A stretch of 64,000 nucleotides of DNA, taken from positions 4,650,001-4,714,000 of the forward strand of contig JANFOG010000001.1 of the NCBI GenBank assembly GCA_024336345.1, given 5' to 3'. Position numbers and translations under genes: made by a program. Below, in pieces: positions 11,925-21,221 of the stretch. Within the stretch, counting starts at the first letter, position 1. Each line of letters starts with the position of its first letter. The notes under the pieces are model-generated. The model made no database searches. It was not told the origin of the DNA and saw nothing but the letters and a program-made list of their open reading frames with translations. This DNA comes from Mariannaea sp. PMI_226 (lineage: Eukaryota; Ascomycota; Sordariomycetes; Hypocreales; Nectriaceae).

Positions 11925-12508
11925 ATGCCTCAAAACAAACCTTCTTCTTCTTCAACACCTCAAGAGGGAAACACCAATATGCTGGCAGTTGCAATGCCCA
12001 AGGTCCTGTCACCCGCCTCACTTAGTACGTTACCCACTACCAATTTTTTTTTGTTCCGTTGGTGGACCCTTCACACTGGAATCTGCTTGAAACAGCATCA
12101 AGTTGTGGGTCATTGAAAACTCGACACCTTTGGACCCTTAACATCATCATCATCGATTGATTGACAAGACTAATTTATTTCATTCTAGCCCAAACTCAAG
12201 CCCCTTCAACACTTGCTCTAAAGTCCGAGCAAGACTGTCGGGAGCTTCTCCTGCGAGAAGTGTCGGCACTCCCAGAACGTGAAATACCAGTTACTAGTCA
12301 AGAATCATCCCCTACAGAGACAAGAGTTTCCATACCTCCACGTAAGATCCCCTTGGTCAATTAGCTGATTAAATCATCCACTCATGTTTTGAGCTAAATG
12401 CTGATGTATCCAAAAGGCAACTCAACGAAACAGGACGGAACTACCACCAATGTTTGGATCGGTCGCACAGTACGATCTGCCATGTCTGATATCCTAAACG
12501 GATCATAA
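11925..12508 (+). CDS. Small hypothetical protein, three exons (114 aa)
   Basis: I assembled this gene by hand: exons 11925..12024, 12189..12341 and 12417..12508. Both introns have strong sites: GTACGT...TTCTAG (164 bp) and GTAAGA...AAAAG (75 bp). The frame is kept through both junctions (codons ACC and CGC are each split after the first base) and closes at TAA. The protein begins MPQNKPSSSSTPQEG, is hydrophilic, Ser/Thr/Pro- and Glu-rich in the middle, and ends NVWIGRTVRSAMSDILNGS. It has no signal peptide, membrane segment or recognised domain. A TATA box, a leader and consistent splice sites support transcription. An alternative end without the second intron would stop at 12364. The function is unknown, and the model needs RNA evidence. 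Confidence 0.5.
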
Positions 12509-14687
12509 TGATACCCACGCCATGAGACAGACGGGGTTCGTACAACGCTCCCTTTTATTTTTTTGCGATGAGGCTTGCCAGCAGCTTCATTCACTCGAGA
12601 CCAGGGGTCTCCAATCCCCACTCAATCGAAACCCGCAACGAAACGAACCATTGGCGTTGTTCAGGAACGCGCCAAGGCTTCCATTAAAGAAGTTAGCACC
12701 TTCTTCCACGGTCAATGATACGTGGGCTTTAATGAGCGCATGGAGCATTCGTTGCAGTGATACTGGTTTACCGCTGCTACAGCGACTCTCCCAGGGTCGA
12801 TAATAGACAGCGCAACTCTCGGAGAGGAATTGATGAATATGGATACAACCCCCCTTTTATTAATGGAGTTATAGATTCGGATGGCATTTATGGGGTCCTA
12901 ATTATAGACGGACATGACTTGGGTTCTGATTGGCATAGGGAATAGAGGGATATGCTCTGTAGATTACTGTACAACTCAACTTAACTAATGAACCATGTAT
13001 ACTACTCTATATACAAAGATATATATGCATCTCAATCCGTGCGCTGGCGTCTGTAATATGCAGTATCTTGATATTAAAAGATCATACAAGATGTTACAGC
13101 CATTAGCTTGAGTTCCTTGTGATATGTGGTCTTGTCTGGTCGTATGTGGTTGAGAGAGGCGCGAGCTCTCGGGCGTTAATCGCGTCTGTACCTGAACGGA
13201 GGAGTAGAGGATTCCACCAATGAGAAATTGTATGAAGCATCTCAGTGCTACATGCATGGTAGTAGTACGATAGCAACGGATGACGAGTTTGAACACATCC
13301 ATATGCTTAAAAGTAAAGCTCGGCTTGTGAAAAGGGGGTACAGTCCAAGAGTGCCCCCACCACCCAGCATCTACTAGAAGAGACATCATGGCTAAAGAAA
13401 GAAGAAGCAAGACTCTGGATATCACACATTTCTACTGAGGGTGGGATATGAGTGCAAATGCATAAGTATGCCAAAAAATAATTACCTAATAGACATGGCG
13501 GATGGACCTATACACTAGGACCAGTTCATGCAATTTGCGGCTGGTCGCGCAGCTGCCGCCGCCACAATTCTTCAACTGGTGACACACGTTGGACTTGGGA
13601 GAAATGGGGGCGGGGTCTATCATGCCACCAAAAGCGAGACGAGCCAGATAGATTCCTACATACATAGTAGACTGGTTAAGCATACTTGCCCGAGTCAGCT
13701 GTTTGTCGAATTTCCTGTCAGGATAGTCCAAGTCCTGCTGTGTATCGAAAGATAGTTATGGAGAATTGTACAATGGCCTCCAGCGAGTTAGCTAATAACG
13801 GTCGTTCCCAACGTAATATTGGTTACACCCCGAAAACGTGAGAGAGAGATACGATGTCGCATGGAGGGTGCAATACGCGTGCACATGCACAGAGGATCCC
13901 GAGGGGCATCCACCTCTGCAACGGGAGCTTGGGCCTTTTCGGTTAACTCCAGCAGAAAAAACCCCGCACTGAAAATGACCTTTACAGGAATGCCTGTGCA
14001 GACCAGTCAAAGACCCGGATTCGACCAGTGATGAGCAGTGCAGACCGGTAAGGGCGAGGAAGGGCCAAGTAAGGGCCAGTAAGAGCCAGTGAGGGCTCAG
14101 CGAAGACCACCATGTAATGAACGCCACCAAGACACTACTGAACGGCTCGCTGCTGATTGCGGTTTAGCGGTGGCTCTTGGTTCCCGGCCCAGTGCCGTCC
14201 CCCCACCCAATTTATCATCCCAGCCCAGATGAACGGTCCAGTAACGCTTCAGTAACACTTCAAGTGTGGACTAAAACTGTCGACTCTGCTTTTTTCTTCG
14301 ACCCACTGCAAAAGAAAAAGAAAAAAAATTGGAGCAAGTTCAGATGATCAGAAGTTCCAAGCTGAGAGACCATCTCTGAGGCTACCATCCCACCTTTTTT
14401 ATTACACCAAGGTATCCTTTTGCTCCTCCCTTCTCCTGCTCTTCTCGCTCTTCACCGTCCGACTCTTGCCAGAGAACAAGGAAGGAATCCTTCATTCTTT
14501 CCGCTGTCCACGGGCCTCTTTTGTCGATCTTGCTCCAGATCTATTGAGTTAGGTGCTGCATCTTCTGCGCCGTATCAATCCTCCTGGGAACCAACCCCCC
14601 CGCGCGCCCAGCATCTCAACCTCTCAGCTCTCGCTCGCGAGAAGCTCTCGATCCTCTGACCTCCTCTTCCATACCACTGAAACGCCC
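12509..14687. other. Intergenic region with a degenerate tandem repeat
   Basis: I find no supportable gene. Short frames on the minus strand (12985-13425 and 13486-13687) lack domains and the first begins at GTG. From 14280 the sequence becomes pyrimidine-rich, as expected for the promoter and leader of the transporter gene downstream. Confidence 0.5.
14047..14098. repeat. Degenerate 10-bp tandem repeat, five copies
   Basis: Five consecutive units of the form AGTAAGGGCC (GGTAAGGGCG, GGAAGGGCCA, AGTAAGGGCC, AGTAAGAGCC, AGTGAGGGCT) with a period of about 10 bases, one DNA helical turn. It lies about 1 kb upstream of the SLC35F-like gene. Confidence 0.65.
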
Positions 14688-14768
14688 ATGTCTATTTGTG
14701 CCAACTCGGCCTTCTTCTTCAACCTCTACTCTTGGGCGCATTGGTTCATGTGCCCGTCCGGCCGATAA
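14688..14768 (+). promoter_or_regulatory. Upstream ORF (26 codons) in the transporter leader
   Basis: ATG at 14688 opens a 26-codon frame ending TAA at 14766, in the pyrimidine-rich leader before the 5' UTR intron. It is likely part of the transcript if transcription starts in the CT-rich stretch near 14400-14450. Confidence 0.35.
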
Positions 14769-14909
14769 GCCTACTAGCGAGCGACTTTAAGTCTTTGCGC
14801 TTGCTGTAAAACTTCCTACGGGACGTTTTAGAAAGACTTTATTATTTAATAAACGATATTGAACATATCCTTGCGAATATTATTCGCGAAAATCACTGAA
14901 GAGCATACA

Positions 14910-15033
14910 GTATGTCCCCTCCTCCAATGCTGTCTTGGGTTTGCGGATCGCGCAAGCATGCGATTCCCTTATCAGCTTGCCCATCGCAAAGATGCCTCGA
15001 CTGCGACAGTACTAACGATATGCCTATTTCCAG
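14910..15033 (+). other. Probable 5' UTR intron of the SLC35F-like gene
   Basis: GTATGT donor at 14910, a perfect TACTAAC branch point at 15010-15016 and TTTCCAG acceptor ending at 15033 define a 124-bp intron. It ends 14 bases before the preferred start at 15048. No ATG in the preceding exon continues into the main frame, so the intron is most likely in the leader. Confidence 0.75.
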
Positions 15034-15047
15034 ACGATCAGTTATAT

Positions 15048-16355
15048 ATGAACGAGCAATCCAGTCTGATTTCTACTCTTTTGAACGACTCAGAAACCTC
15101 TTCAGCATCTACATCACGACCCCACATCTCGTACGGAACTAATACCACCAATCACAACACCATCATGACCGCCGAGGATACCAAGGGCTTCGAATCGCCC
15201 ATTACCAACCCGGTGCACAACCAGGGCTCTGGCAATGACGAGGATGCTGCCGTTAGCCAGGGTCTGAACATTCTTCAGGCCAAGTCGGTTCATTGGTACA
15301 GCTACCTGACCACTGCCGACTTTTGGATCGTCGTGATTATCGGCCAGATCTTGTCTCTGTGCATTACGGGAACCAACACTTTCTCCACCTTCCTTGCCAT
15401 CGCCGGTACCAACATCCCTGCCTTCCAGACCGTCTTCAACTACATCCTGATGTTCCTCATCTACACGCCCATTTTCTTCTGGAAGAGTGGATTCGATGGC
15501 TGGTGGCGTGTTGCCAAGAAGGATGGTTGGAGATACCTCATCATGGCTTTCCTCGATGTCGAGGGCAACTACTTCACCGTCTTGGCCTACCGATACACCA
15601 ACCTTTTGTCGGCACAGCTGCTCAACTTCTGGTCCATTGTCTGCGTCGTCATCATCTCCTTCTTCCTCCTCAAGGTCCGCTATAAGCTCTTCCAGGTTAT
15701 TGGTATCCTGATCTGCTGTGGTGGTATGGGTATTCTCTTGGCCTCTGACCACATCACTGGTTCCAATGGTGGTCCCGGTGTTAACATGCTCAAGGGTGAT
15801 CTGTTTGGTCTGCTTGGCGCTACCTTGTACGGTGTTAGCAACGTCTTCGAGGAGTGGCTCGTGTCCCGTGCTCCCATCTACCAGGTTCTGTCTTTCATGG
15901 GCTTGTTCGGAATGATCATCAACGGTATCCAGGCCGCCATCTTTGATCGCCAGTCTTTCCGAGACGCCACCTGGAACGCCCATATTGGTGGTTGGCTCGC
16001 TGGATATACCATTTGCCTGAACGTGTTCTACGCTCTTGCTCCCCTCATCCTTCGCATGGGCAGCGCTGCCTTCTTTGACATTTCCCTGCTGACGGCCAAC
16101 TTCTGGGGTGTCATTATCGGCATCCACGTCTTCGGTTACACCATTCACTACCTCTACCCAATTGCCTTCGTCCTCATCATCGTTGGTCTTGTTGGTTACT
16201 TCCTTTCCGGCAGCATGCTTGGTGACTCCAAGAAGCCTTGGCTCGGAGATAACCAGGAGGATGGTGTTGCTGGCTTTGGCACTGCCAAGCTCAAGGCTCT
16301 TAACGCTGCCCGAAAGGCGCAGCTGGAGCCTGAGAATGGCACGGCCAATTTCTAA
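15048..16355 (+). CDS. SLC35F (DUF914)-type membrane transporter (435 aa)
   Basis: A single coding exon after a leader intron. I chose ATG 15048 because it is the first in-frame ATG after the spliced leader; ATG 15165 (MTAEDTKGF) would give 396 aa, and the frame is open further upstream only if the intron is kept. After a polar N-terminus of about 90 residues come about ten hydrophobic segments of the drug/metabolite transporter fold, starting FWIVVIIGQILSLCITG and ending YPIAFVLIIVGLVGYFL. Typical family stretches are present: DVEGNYFTVLAYRYTNLLSAQLL and GATLYGVSNVFEEW. The tail is cytosolic and hydrophilic. The family (solute carrier 35 F1/F2/F6, PF06027) sits in the plasma or internal membranes. 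Its human member SLC35F2 has been linked to queuine/queuosine uptake. Applying that substrate here is inference. Confidence 0.88.
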   Translation: MNEQSSLISTLLNDSETSSASTSRPHISYGTNTTNHNTIMTAEDTKGFESPITNPVHNQGSGNDEDAAVSQGLNILQAKSVHWYSYLTTADFWIVVIIGQILSLCITGTNTFSTFLAIAGTNIPAFQTVFNYILMFLIYTPIFFWKSGFDGWWRVAKKDGWRYLIMAFLDVEGNYFTVLAYRYTNLLSAQLLNFWSIVCVVIISFFLLKVRYKLFQVIGILICCGGMGILLASDHITGSNGGPGVNMLKGDLFGLLGATLYGVSNVFEEWLVSRAPIYQVLSFMGLFGMIINGIQAAIFDRQSFRDATWNAHIGGWLAGYTICLNVFYALAPLILRMGSAAFFDISLLTANFWGVIIGIHVFGYTIHYLYPIAFVLIIVGLVGYFLSGSMLGDSKKPWLGDNQEDGVAGFGTAKLKALNAARKAQLEPENGTANF

Positions 16356-16723
16356 ATATACGTAGGAATGGGTCGTTGAGAATGGTAACTAGCCATGAGA
16401 TTGGTTGGGGGTGATGCCTCAACCAAATAGGCTACAGTAACAGTAACAGGTGTAGTTAGACCTCGCTCTTGGATATTTATAAGTTCTTGGAAACAGGAGC
16501 AGCTAGAGCATCCATGGTAGATATAACTATCAGAATGTTACAGAATTTCTATTACCTTGACGTTGTCGTTTGATTTTACCTTGCTTGATTGATGAGTGAA
16601 GACTTGTTGACCACTGTAGAAAATGACATTTCCAGCTTTGAACTTGCTCTTGTAATTATGTCGCATCACCTCTGCGACTATAAGTAAACCAAACTCATAA
16701 CCAAGTCGCAGAACAGTATGCAA
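16356..16723. other. Intergenic between convergent genes
   Basis: A 368-base spacer holding the 3' UTRs of the transporter (+) and the PNPOx-like gene (-). It is AT-rich and I see nothing else in it. Confidence 0.7.
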
Positions 16724-17401
16724 TCATGGCCACAAAGCCTGTTTCTTCCATTCCCTCTCATTGGGGTCCAGCTTGTATTGTAGTCGGCGATGGAGACGGT
16801 CTTTGGAGCCCTGCCAGAACTCAACATTCGTAGGTTGCACAGCGTAAACTTTCCAGCCCAGCTGGCCCCCTTTAGGATCCTTTTCTAAGAGTGCACGAGC
16901 TTCGGTGATGCGATCAGACAGGTCACTGGGTGCCTCAAGAACCTGGCTCTGCTTCGATGCCAGGGCACTGACTTTGGACTCGAACGGACGTGCGTCGAAG
17001 TCTTCGGAACACTCGGCTTCTGGAAGCGCAACGGCATTCCCTTGAATACGAACCTGGCGGGCAAGCTGCGGCCAGTAGAACGTCAAGGCTACGCGGTTAT
17101 TGCTCTCGATCTGTCTCCCCTTGGGGCTATCGGCCTTGACAGCGAAATGCCACCCACGGCTGTCAACGTTCTTCAGGATCAGGACACGAGCGTCCGGCCA
17201 GCCGTCCTGGTCTACTGTGGAAACTGTCATGGCATGCGGTTCGGGGACGCATTGGTCAATAGCATTCAGGAGCCAGATCTTGAAAGCCTCGTGGGGAAGG
17301 TCGGGGAATCCATCGAAGCTGGCGTCTGCTGCATCCTGTGAGCCTTGCAGGACTTTAAGGTTGCGAATCAACGTTCTAAGAGAAGGATTGGAGTCTGCCA
17401 T
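16724..17401 (-). CDS. Pyridoxamine 5'-phosphate oxidase-like flavoprotein (225 aa)
   Basis: An intact single-exon frame from ATG 17401 to the stop at 16724. Its length is typical of PNPOx proteins. Characteristic segments are WPDARVLILKNVDSRGWHF (about 68-86), SPKGRQIESNNRVALTFYWP (about 92-111), RQVRIQGNAV (115-124), RPFESKVSALASKQSQVL (138-155) and the C-terminal signature WQGSKDRLHRRLQY (196-209). These form the split-barrel FMN site and the substrate Arg/His cluster in true PNPOx enzymes, which oxidise PNP or PMP to pyridoxal 5'-phosphate using FMN and O2. The classical C-terminal RLHDR is RLHRR here, so a paralogue with another substrate (a PhzG-like flavoprotein, for instance) cannot be excluded. 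It converges with the transporter gene. Confidence 0.82.
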   Translation of the reverse strand: MADSNPSLRTLIRNLKVLQGSQDAADASFDGFPDLPHEAFKIWLLNAIDQCVPEPHAMTVSTVDQDGWPDARVLILKNVDSRGWHFAVKADSPKGRQIESNNRVALTFYWPQLARQVRIQGNAVALPEAECSEDFDARPFESKVSALASKQSQVLEAPSDLSDRITEARALLEKDPKGGQLGWKVYAVQPTNVEFWQGSKDRLHRRLQYKLDPNEREWKKQALWP

Positions 17402-18965
17402 CTTGTAGTGTTTATTGCCCTATGCTTTGATTAGCGCGGTGTGATTGAATGCGGTATATGTGCCCCATAATATGCCTCCTATATATATACTTTAGGATAT
17501 ACTCTAGGATATTCTTAAACACATTAATCAGGAGTGAATTATTCAATGTCTCCGCTCAAGATGAATTGAATTGCCCTTATGAAGAAGGATACTTACAATC
17601 TTGTCAGATTAGAATTGCGAAAAAGGAATGATGATTGATTGGTGGACATAAGAAGCACAGGTGAGAGAATAAAGGGAGACAACTCGGAAGTCTATGGATA
17701 TGCCAATGTAATCTTTCCGTGTTAGTTCCTCCGCCCCGACTGCTCTTCATGTGAGTCACTTCTGCTAGCCACGCGATGATCTTGACTTCAATTGGACGAG
17801 GGAAAGGTAAGTTATTGCCATTCATTGCTTTAATATTCATGGATAATATCATATTTCACTATTGAAAGACGTGTTAAAAGTACCCGCTTGATGCAGCAAA
17901 CTTATGTGCGCTCGCTTTCATGCGTTCCCTGTGACAAGTTGGAGCGTGTCAGCATTCATAAACTGGTTATACCAAGTGTATTACAAATTGATGTAAAGGA
18001 GAGGAGAAATCAGAAAACGGCGAAACCATTTGCCTAAACAGATATCCACAAATTTGTGATTCGGTACGGCGAGTGAATGTTACGTTCATCATGATGGCTC
18101 ATATTTGGGACGACCCAGAAGGTCAAACAAAGGGTCACGAGACACTCACCTTTTCTTTGATCAATATTTCCCAATTGTGGTGAGGGATCGTTATTGATCC
18201 AAGGACTCAGAGGTGGTAGGCCAATGATTTATACCTTGCTCGGCATACCATGCTCGGCATATTTCTTCTCCTCTCTCCGCCGTGTCTTGTCATCAAAACG
18301 CATCATATCATTATCGCCAACCCCTTTCATTATCCCTAGCTACTTCATCGCTTCATCTTTTGAGGTCTTTTATTTTAGCCTAAGTGACTCATCGGCTAGT
18401 GGCCATAAACAAAAAACCGGCGTTCGGCCACCGCCAAGTCCTGAACCCCGACTGTCCTGTCACACTACACTCCTCTGCATGGCCTCAACTTTTCCAAGCT
18501 GGGCTCAGGAAAGCCGTTCACTCGGAGATTATTCATGTATGCGATATACCAACTGATTTCTGAGTCAGGAAGGTGGTGCTCTTCGCGACTTTGAAAGTGC
18601 ATGGGGGGAGATTTGGCTGAAGGCACGGTGTGACTCATCGCGGTGGTCCAAGGGCACGCAGGCGATACGATGCTATACCCCTGTGCCGTGTGTTCCTATT
18701 CGCCAGGATGGATATGAATTAAACACACATCAGTATTTGGATCGATGATTGCATGCTGATGTGGCATCGCCTGTATGAAATCATGGACTTCTGCAGATTA
18801 TCTTGTATTATCCCCAATCAAAGTATCAATCTTGTCACATTTCCAAAGCAACTTGTCCCAAGGTACCATCTTCATAAGCAATTAAACAAAGCTGCAGATG
18901 CCCTGATTGTGATTACCTATTGTCGTAAAACCCCCATGCTGTTCATTTCCTGGCTCAATTTTTCT
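17402..18965. other. Intergenic region, no gene seen
   Basis: About 1.6 kb holding the promoter of the PNPOx-like gene at its left end and the 3' side of the membrane protein gene at its right end. The sequence is AT-rich and the frames are short with no domain. Confidence 0.6.
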
Positions 18966-21221
18966 CTACGTACTCATTTGTTCCATTCTAGCATTATCCT
19001 TCAGCACGAATCTGCCGGGATCATCACCTGGGAGTTTCTGGTATATAACCTTGACTCTCTTCTTATCCATGTGCTGATCCCACCGCACCTCGTCCAAGTT
19101 CTGGCCCCGGGTTGCAGACACGATTTCGGAAAAGATCATCTCGCGGAGGTGGCCTCGGTCGTCTTCTCTGGCGGCTATAAAACCAAGCATGACTGAGATC
19201 AAGGTGAATCCGGTAGCGTAAAGATAAATAGACCAAAGCGTCATCTCATGATAGACGAAAGCGTTGATTGTGTGCTCTCGCTCACATGGGAAATTGGTCT
19301 CCTCTTGTCCAATGGCTAATCCTGTGCGCTTCCAGGGCTTTTTGGCCCATGAGACGACGAGAAACTGGGGGTTGTTTATGAGAGATACTATGAGATCTTC
19401 GTACAAACCTCGTAGCTTGGTTTGCATGTTTTTCACTGGTAGAGATTGGTGGGGATCCATGAGCCTAGTGTTGATTGCCTGGGTGAGTGCAACATTCTGC
19501 GTATTACATGTCCCATTTATCATTTCCCGCAGCCTTGCACCCATCGAGTAATAAGCTGCTGCTAAACGGTACCGGTATTTGTCCCGTGGAAGAACATAGT
19601 TCTCTTTTGGCTCAGCAACAGTGATATCCAACAGTGGATAACCTTCGATTTTTTCATTTGGCAGAAACGTGGTGTTAATCATCTTCCCCATATACGTTCT
19701 GTTCAAGACTTTGTAGGTCTCGCCGGCAGTGGTCCAGTTGAACTGTATCGTATACTTGGTCTGATGGTGTACACAACCGAAAACTATTGGGGTAACTGAG
19801 TTGTTCCATTCTGGGGTAGTTTTGTTGATGCTGCTGAGTGGCCTCTGGAGGTCTTTCACAGCAGTATATCCCACCCAGATGACCGGGTCAGTCCTCAGGG
19901 AGCCAAGCTGTTCTGGATAGGGTGGACCGAATAAAGGCATGCCCCCGTTCTTGACTTCTGATAATAACTGCGCTGGATAAGCTCCACCAGTTGCCGCAGC
20001 TATATAAGTATAGTTTCCACTGGGAGCCAGTTCGCTGAGATTGAAGGGAGGCAGTTGGCCATCCAGAGCTCTTATTGGAGAGTTCCGCCCACGGGCGAGT
20101 TCTGTACAATTATACCCCGGAGCAACAAAGGTAACGACAGCTGAGCAGTTCCAGCCAATGCCACAGATCTCCTGACTCGCATTTTCTCTCATCAGAGGTT
20201 GGTCTCCCCAGAGGCTTTGGCTCGCCACCACTTGGAACTGTTGACTGCTAGAGGTCCAGTAGTCGAAAAAATTAGGATCGCTCCAGTTCCGTTTTTCATA
20301 CTCCATGGTCGAATTCCAAGTTGACAGCGAGAGTCCAATTCTTGTCTGATTGACAGGAGTTCGAGGTTTATCCCACTCGTTCGTTTCCTCGTGAGTAAAG
20401 TTCAGTGTTCTGATAGAAGGACAATAACCAGATTCGCCTTTGGTGATCAGCTCGATGGATAGAGTGTTTGCCGAGAATACGATGATCAGAGGACTAGTCC
20501 ATATGAATATTGCAATGGCCAAACACCAGACATCGTTCTTCAGCATTGTAAAACTTAGCAGCTCCATGAGGTTCTCGGCAGCTCCGAATAAAGTGTCGAC
20601 TGCCCTAACCGAGTGAGCTTTGTCCTTCACAACCATCCAAGCTCGTTGTCTGTAGGCCAAGATTGCCGCGACAATAAGGAATGACTTGGAGGAAATAGCG
20701 AAAATTGATCCAATGCGAAGGTACCTAAGCTGAAGAGTCTGAGTGGCCGTTTTGTGTACGAGGGATTTGTAGAACAAGTGATGGCCGATGGCAAGTAGAA
20801 GTCCAACAAGTAGGCAAATAACCATTGATCGCTTTCCCATATATAGTTCCTGAAACCAAGACAGCCGAGAGCGACGGGGATGGCCGGGGGAAAGAGTAGA
20901 GTTAGATATGTTCAACCCTAAACCTTTGCCCGACTCAGACTTATTGACCAAGCCTGGACTTGGAAAAGAAGTTCGAGATCCACCCTCGGCATGAATGCCT
21001 GGATAGACCGGGCTCCATTTCCATTTGTTCAGATCCATTGGCGGTGTCAAGGTTGAGCCGCCATCGGTGGATTGAGTTGGAGACTGGAGCAGAAATGGTC
21101 GAAGCCCTCTGCCCATAAAGGGAGTAGCAGGGGTTTCGGGAGAGGAAAATGTCATGAGGTTTGGACTATCCGTTGGATAGATGAGGTCGAGGTCCTCGTC
21201 ACGAGAGAATCCTCTAGCCAT
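18966..21221 (-). CDS. Fungal-specific multi-pass membrane protein with large glycosylated domain (751 aa)
   Basis: One uninterrupted frame from ATG 21221. The first 125 residues are polar, Ser/Pro-rich and probably cytosolic. Three hydrophobic segments follow (about 131-153 SMVICLLVGLLLAIG, about 170-195, about 229-256 WCLAIAIFIWTSPLIIVF). Then comes a region of roughly 400 residues with many N-X-S/T sequons and cysteines, which predicts an extracytosolic glycosylated domain. A last transmembrane segment (about 667-690, SIYLYATGFTLISVMLGFI) precedes a charged C-terminal tail. I recognise the architecture as that of fungal membrane proteins of unknown role, which databases sometimes call formylmethionine deformylase-like. 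I see no deformylase motif, so that name would be misleading. Function unknown. Confidence 0.8.
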   Translation of the reverse strand: MARGFSRDEDLDLIYPTDSPNLMTFSSPETPATPFMGRGLRPFLLQSPTQSTDGGSTLTPPMDLNKWKWSPVYPGIHAEGGSRTSFPSPGLVNKSESGKGLGLNISNSTLSPGHPRRSRLSWFQELYMGKRSMVICLLVGLLLAIGHHLFYKSLVHKTATQTLQLRYLRIGSIFAISSKSFLIVAAILAYRQRAWMVVKDKAHSVRAVDTLFGAAENLMELLSFTMLKNDVWCLAIAIFIWTSPLIIVFSANTLSIELITKGESGYCPSIRTLNFTHEETNEWDKPRTPVNQTRIGLSLSTWNSTMEYEKRNWSDPNFFDYWTSSSQQFQVVASQSLWGDQPLMRENASQEICGIGWNCSAVVTFVAPGYNCTELARGRNSPIRALDGQLPPFNLSELAPSGNYTYIAAATGGAYPAQLLSEVKNGGMPLFGPPYPEQLGSLRTDPVIWVGYTAVKDLQRPLSSINKTTPEWNNSVTPIVFGCVHHQTKYTIQFNWTTAGETYKVLNRTYMGKMINTTFLPNEKIEGYPLLDITVAEPKENYVLPRDKYRYRLAAAYYSMGARLREMINGTCNTQNVALTQAINTRLMDPHQSLPVKNMQTKLRGLYEDLIVSLINNPQFLVVSWAKKPWKRTGLAIGQEETNFPCEREHTINAFVYHEMTLWSIYLYATGFTLISVMLGFIAAREDDRGHLREMIFSEIVSATRGQNLDEVRWDQHMDKKRVKVIYQKLPGDDPGRFVLKDNARMEQMST

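Noticed and set aside
15114..16148. 344-codon open frame antisense to the SLC35F-like gene
   Set aside because: It lies exactly opposite a well-supported coding exon and reads as the shadow of its codon use: acidic, low in hydrophobics, with no domain.
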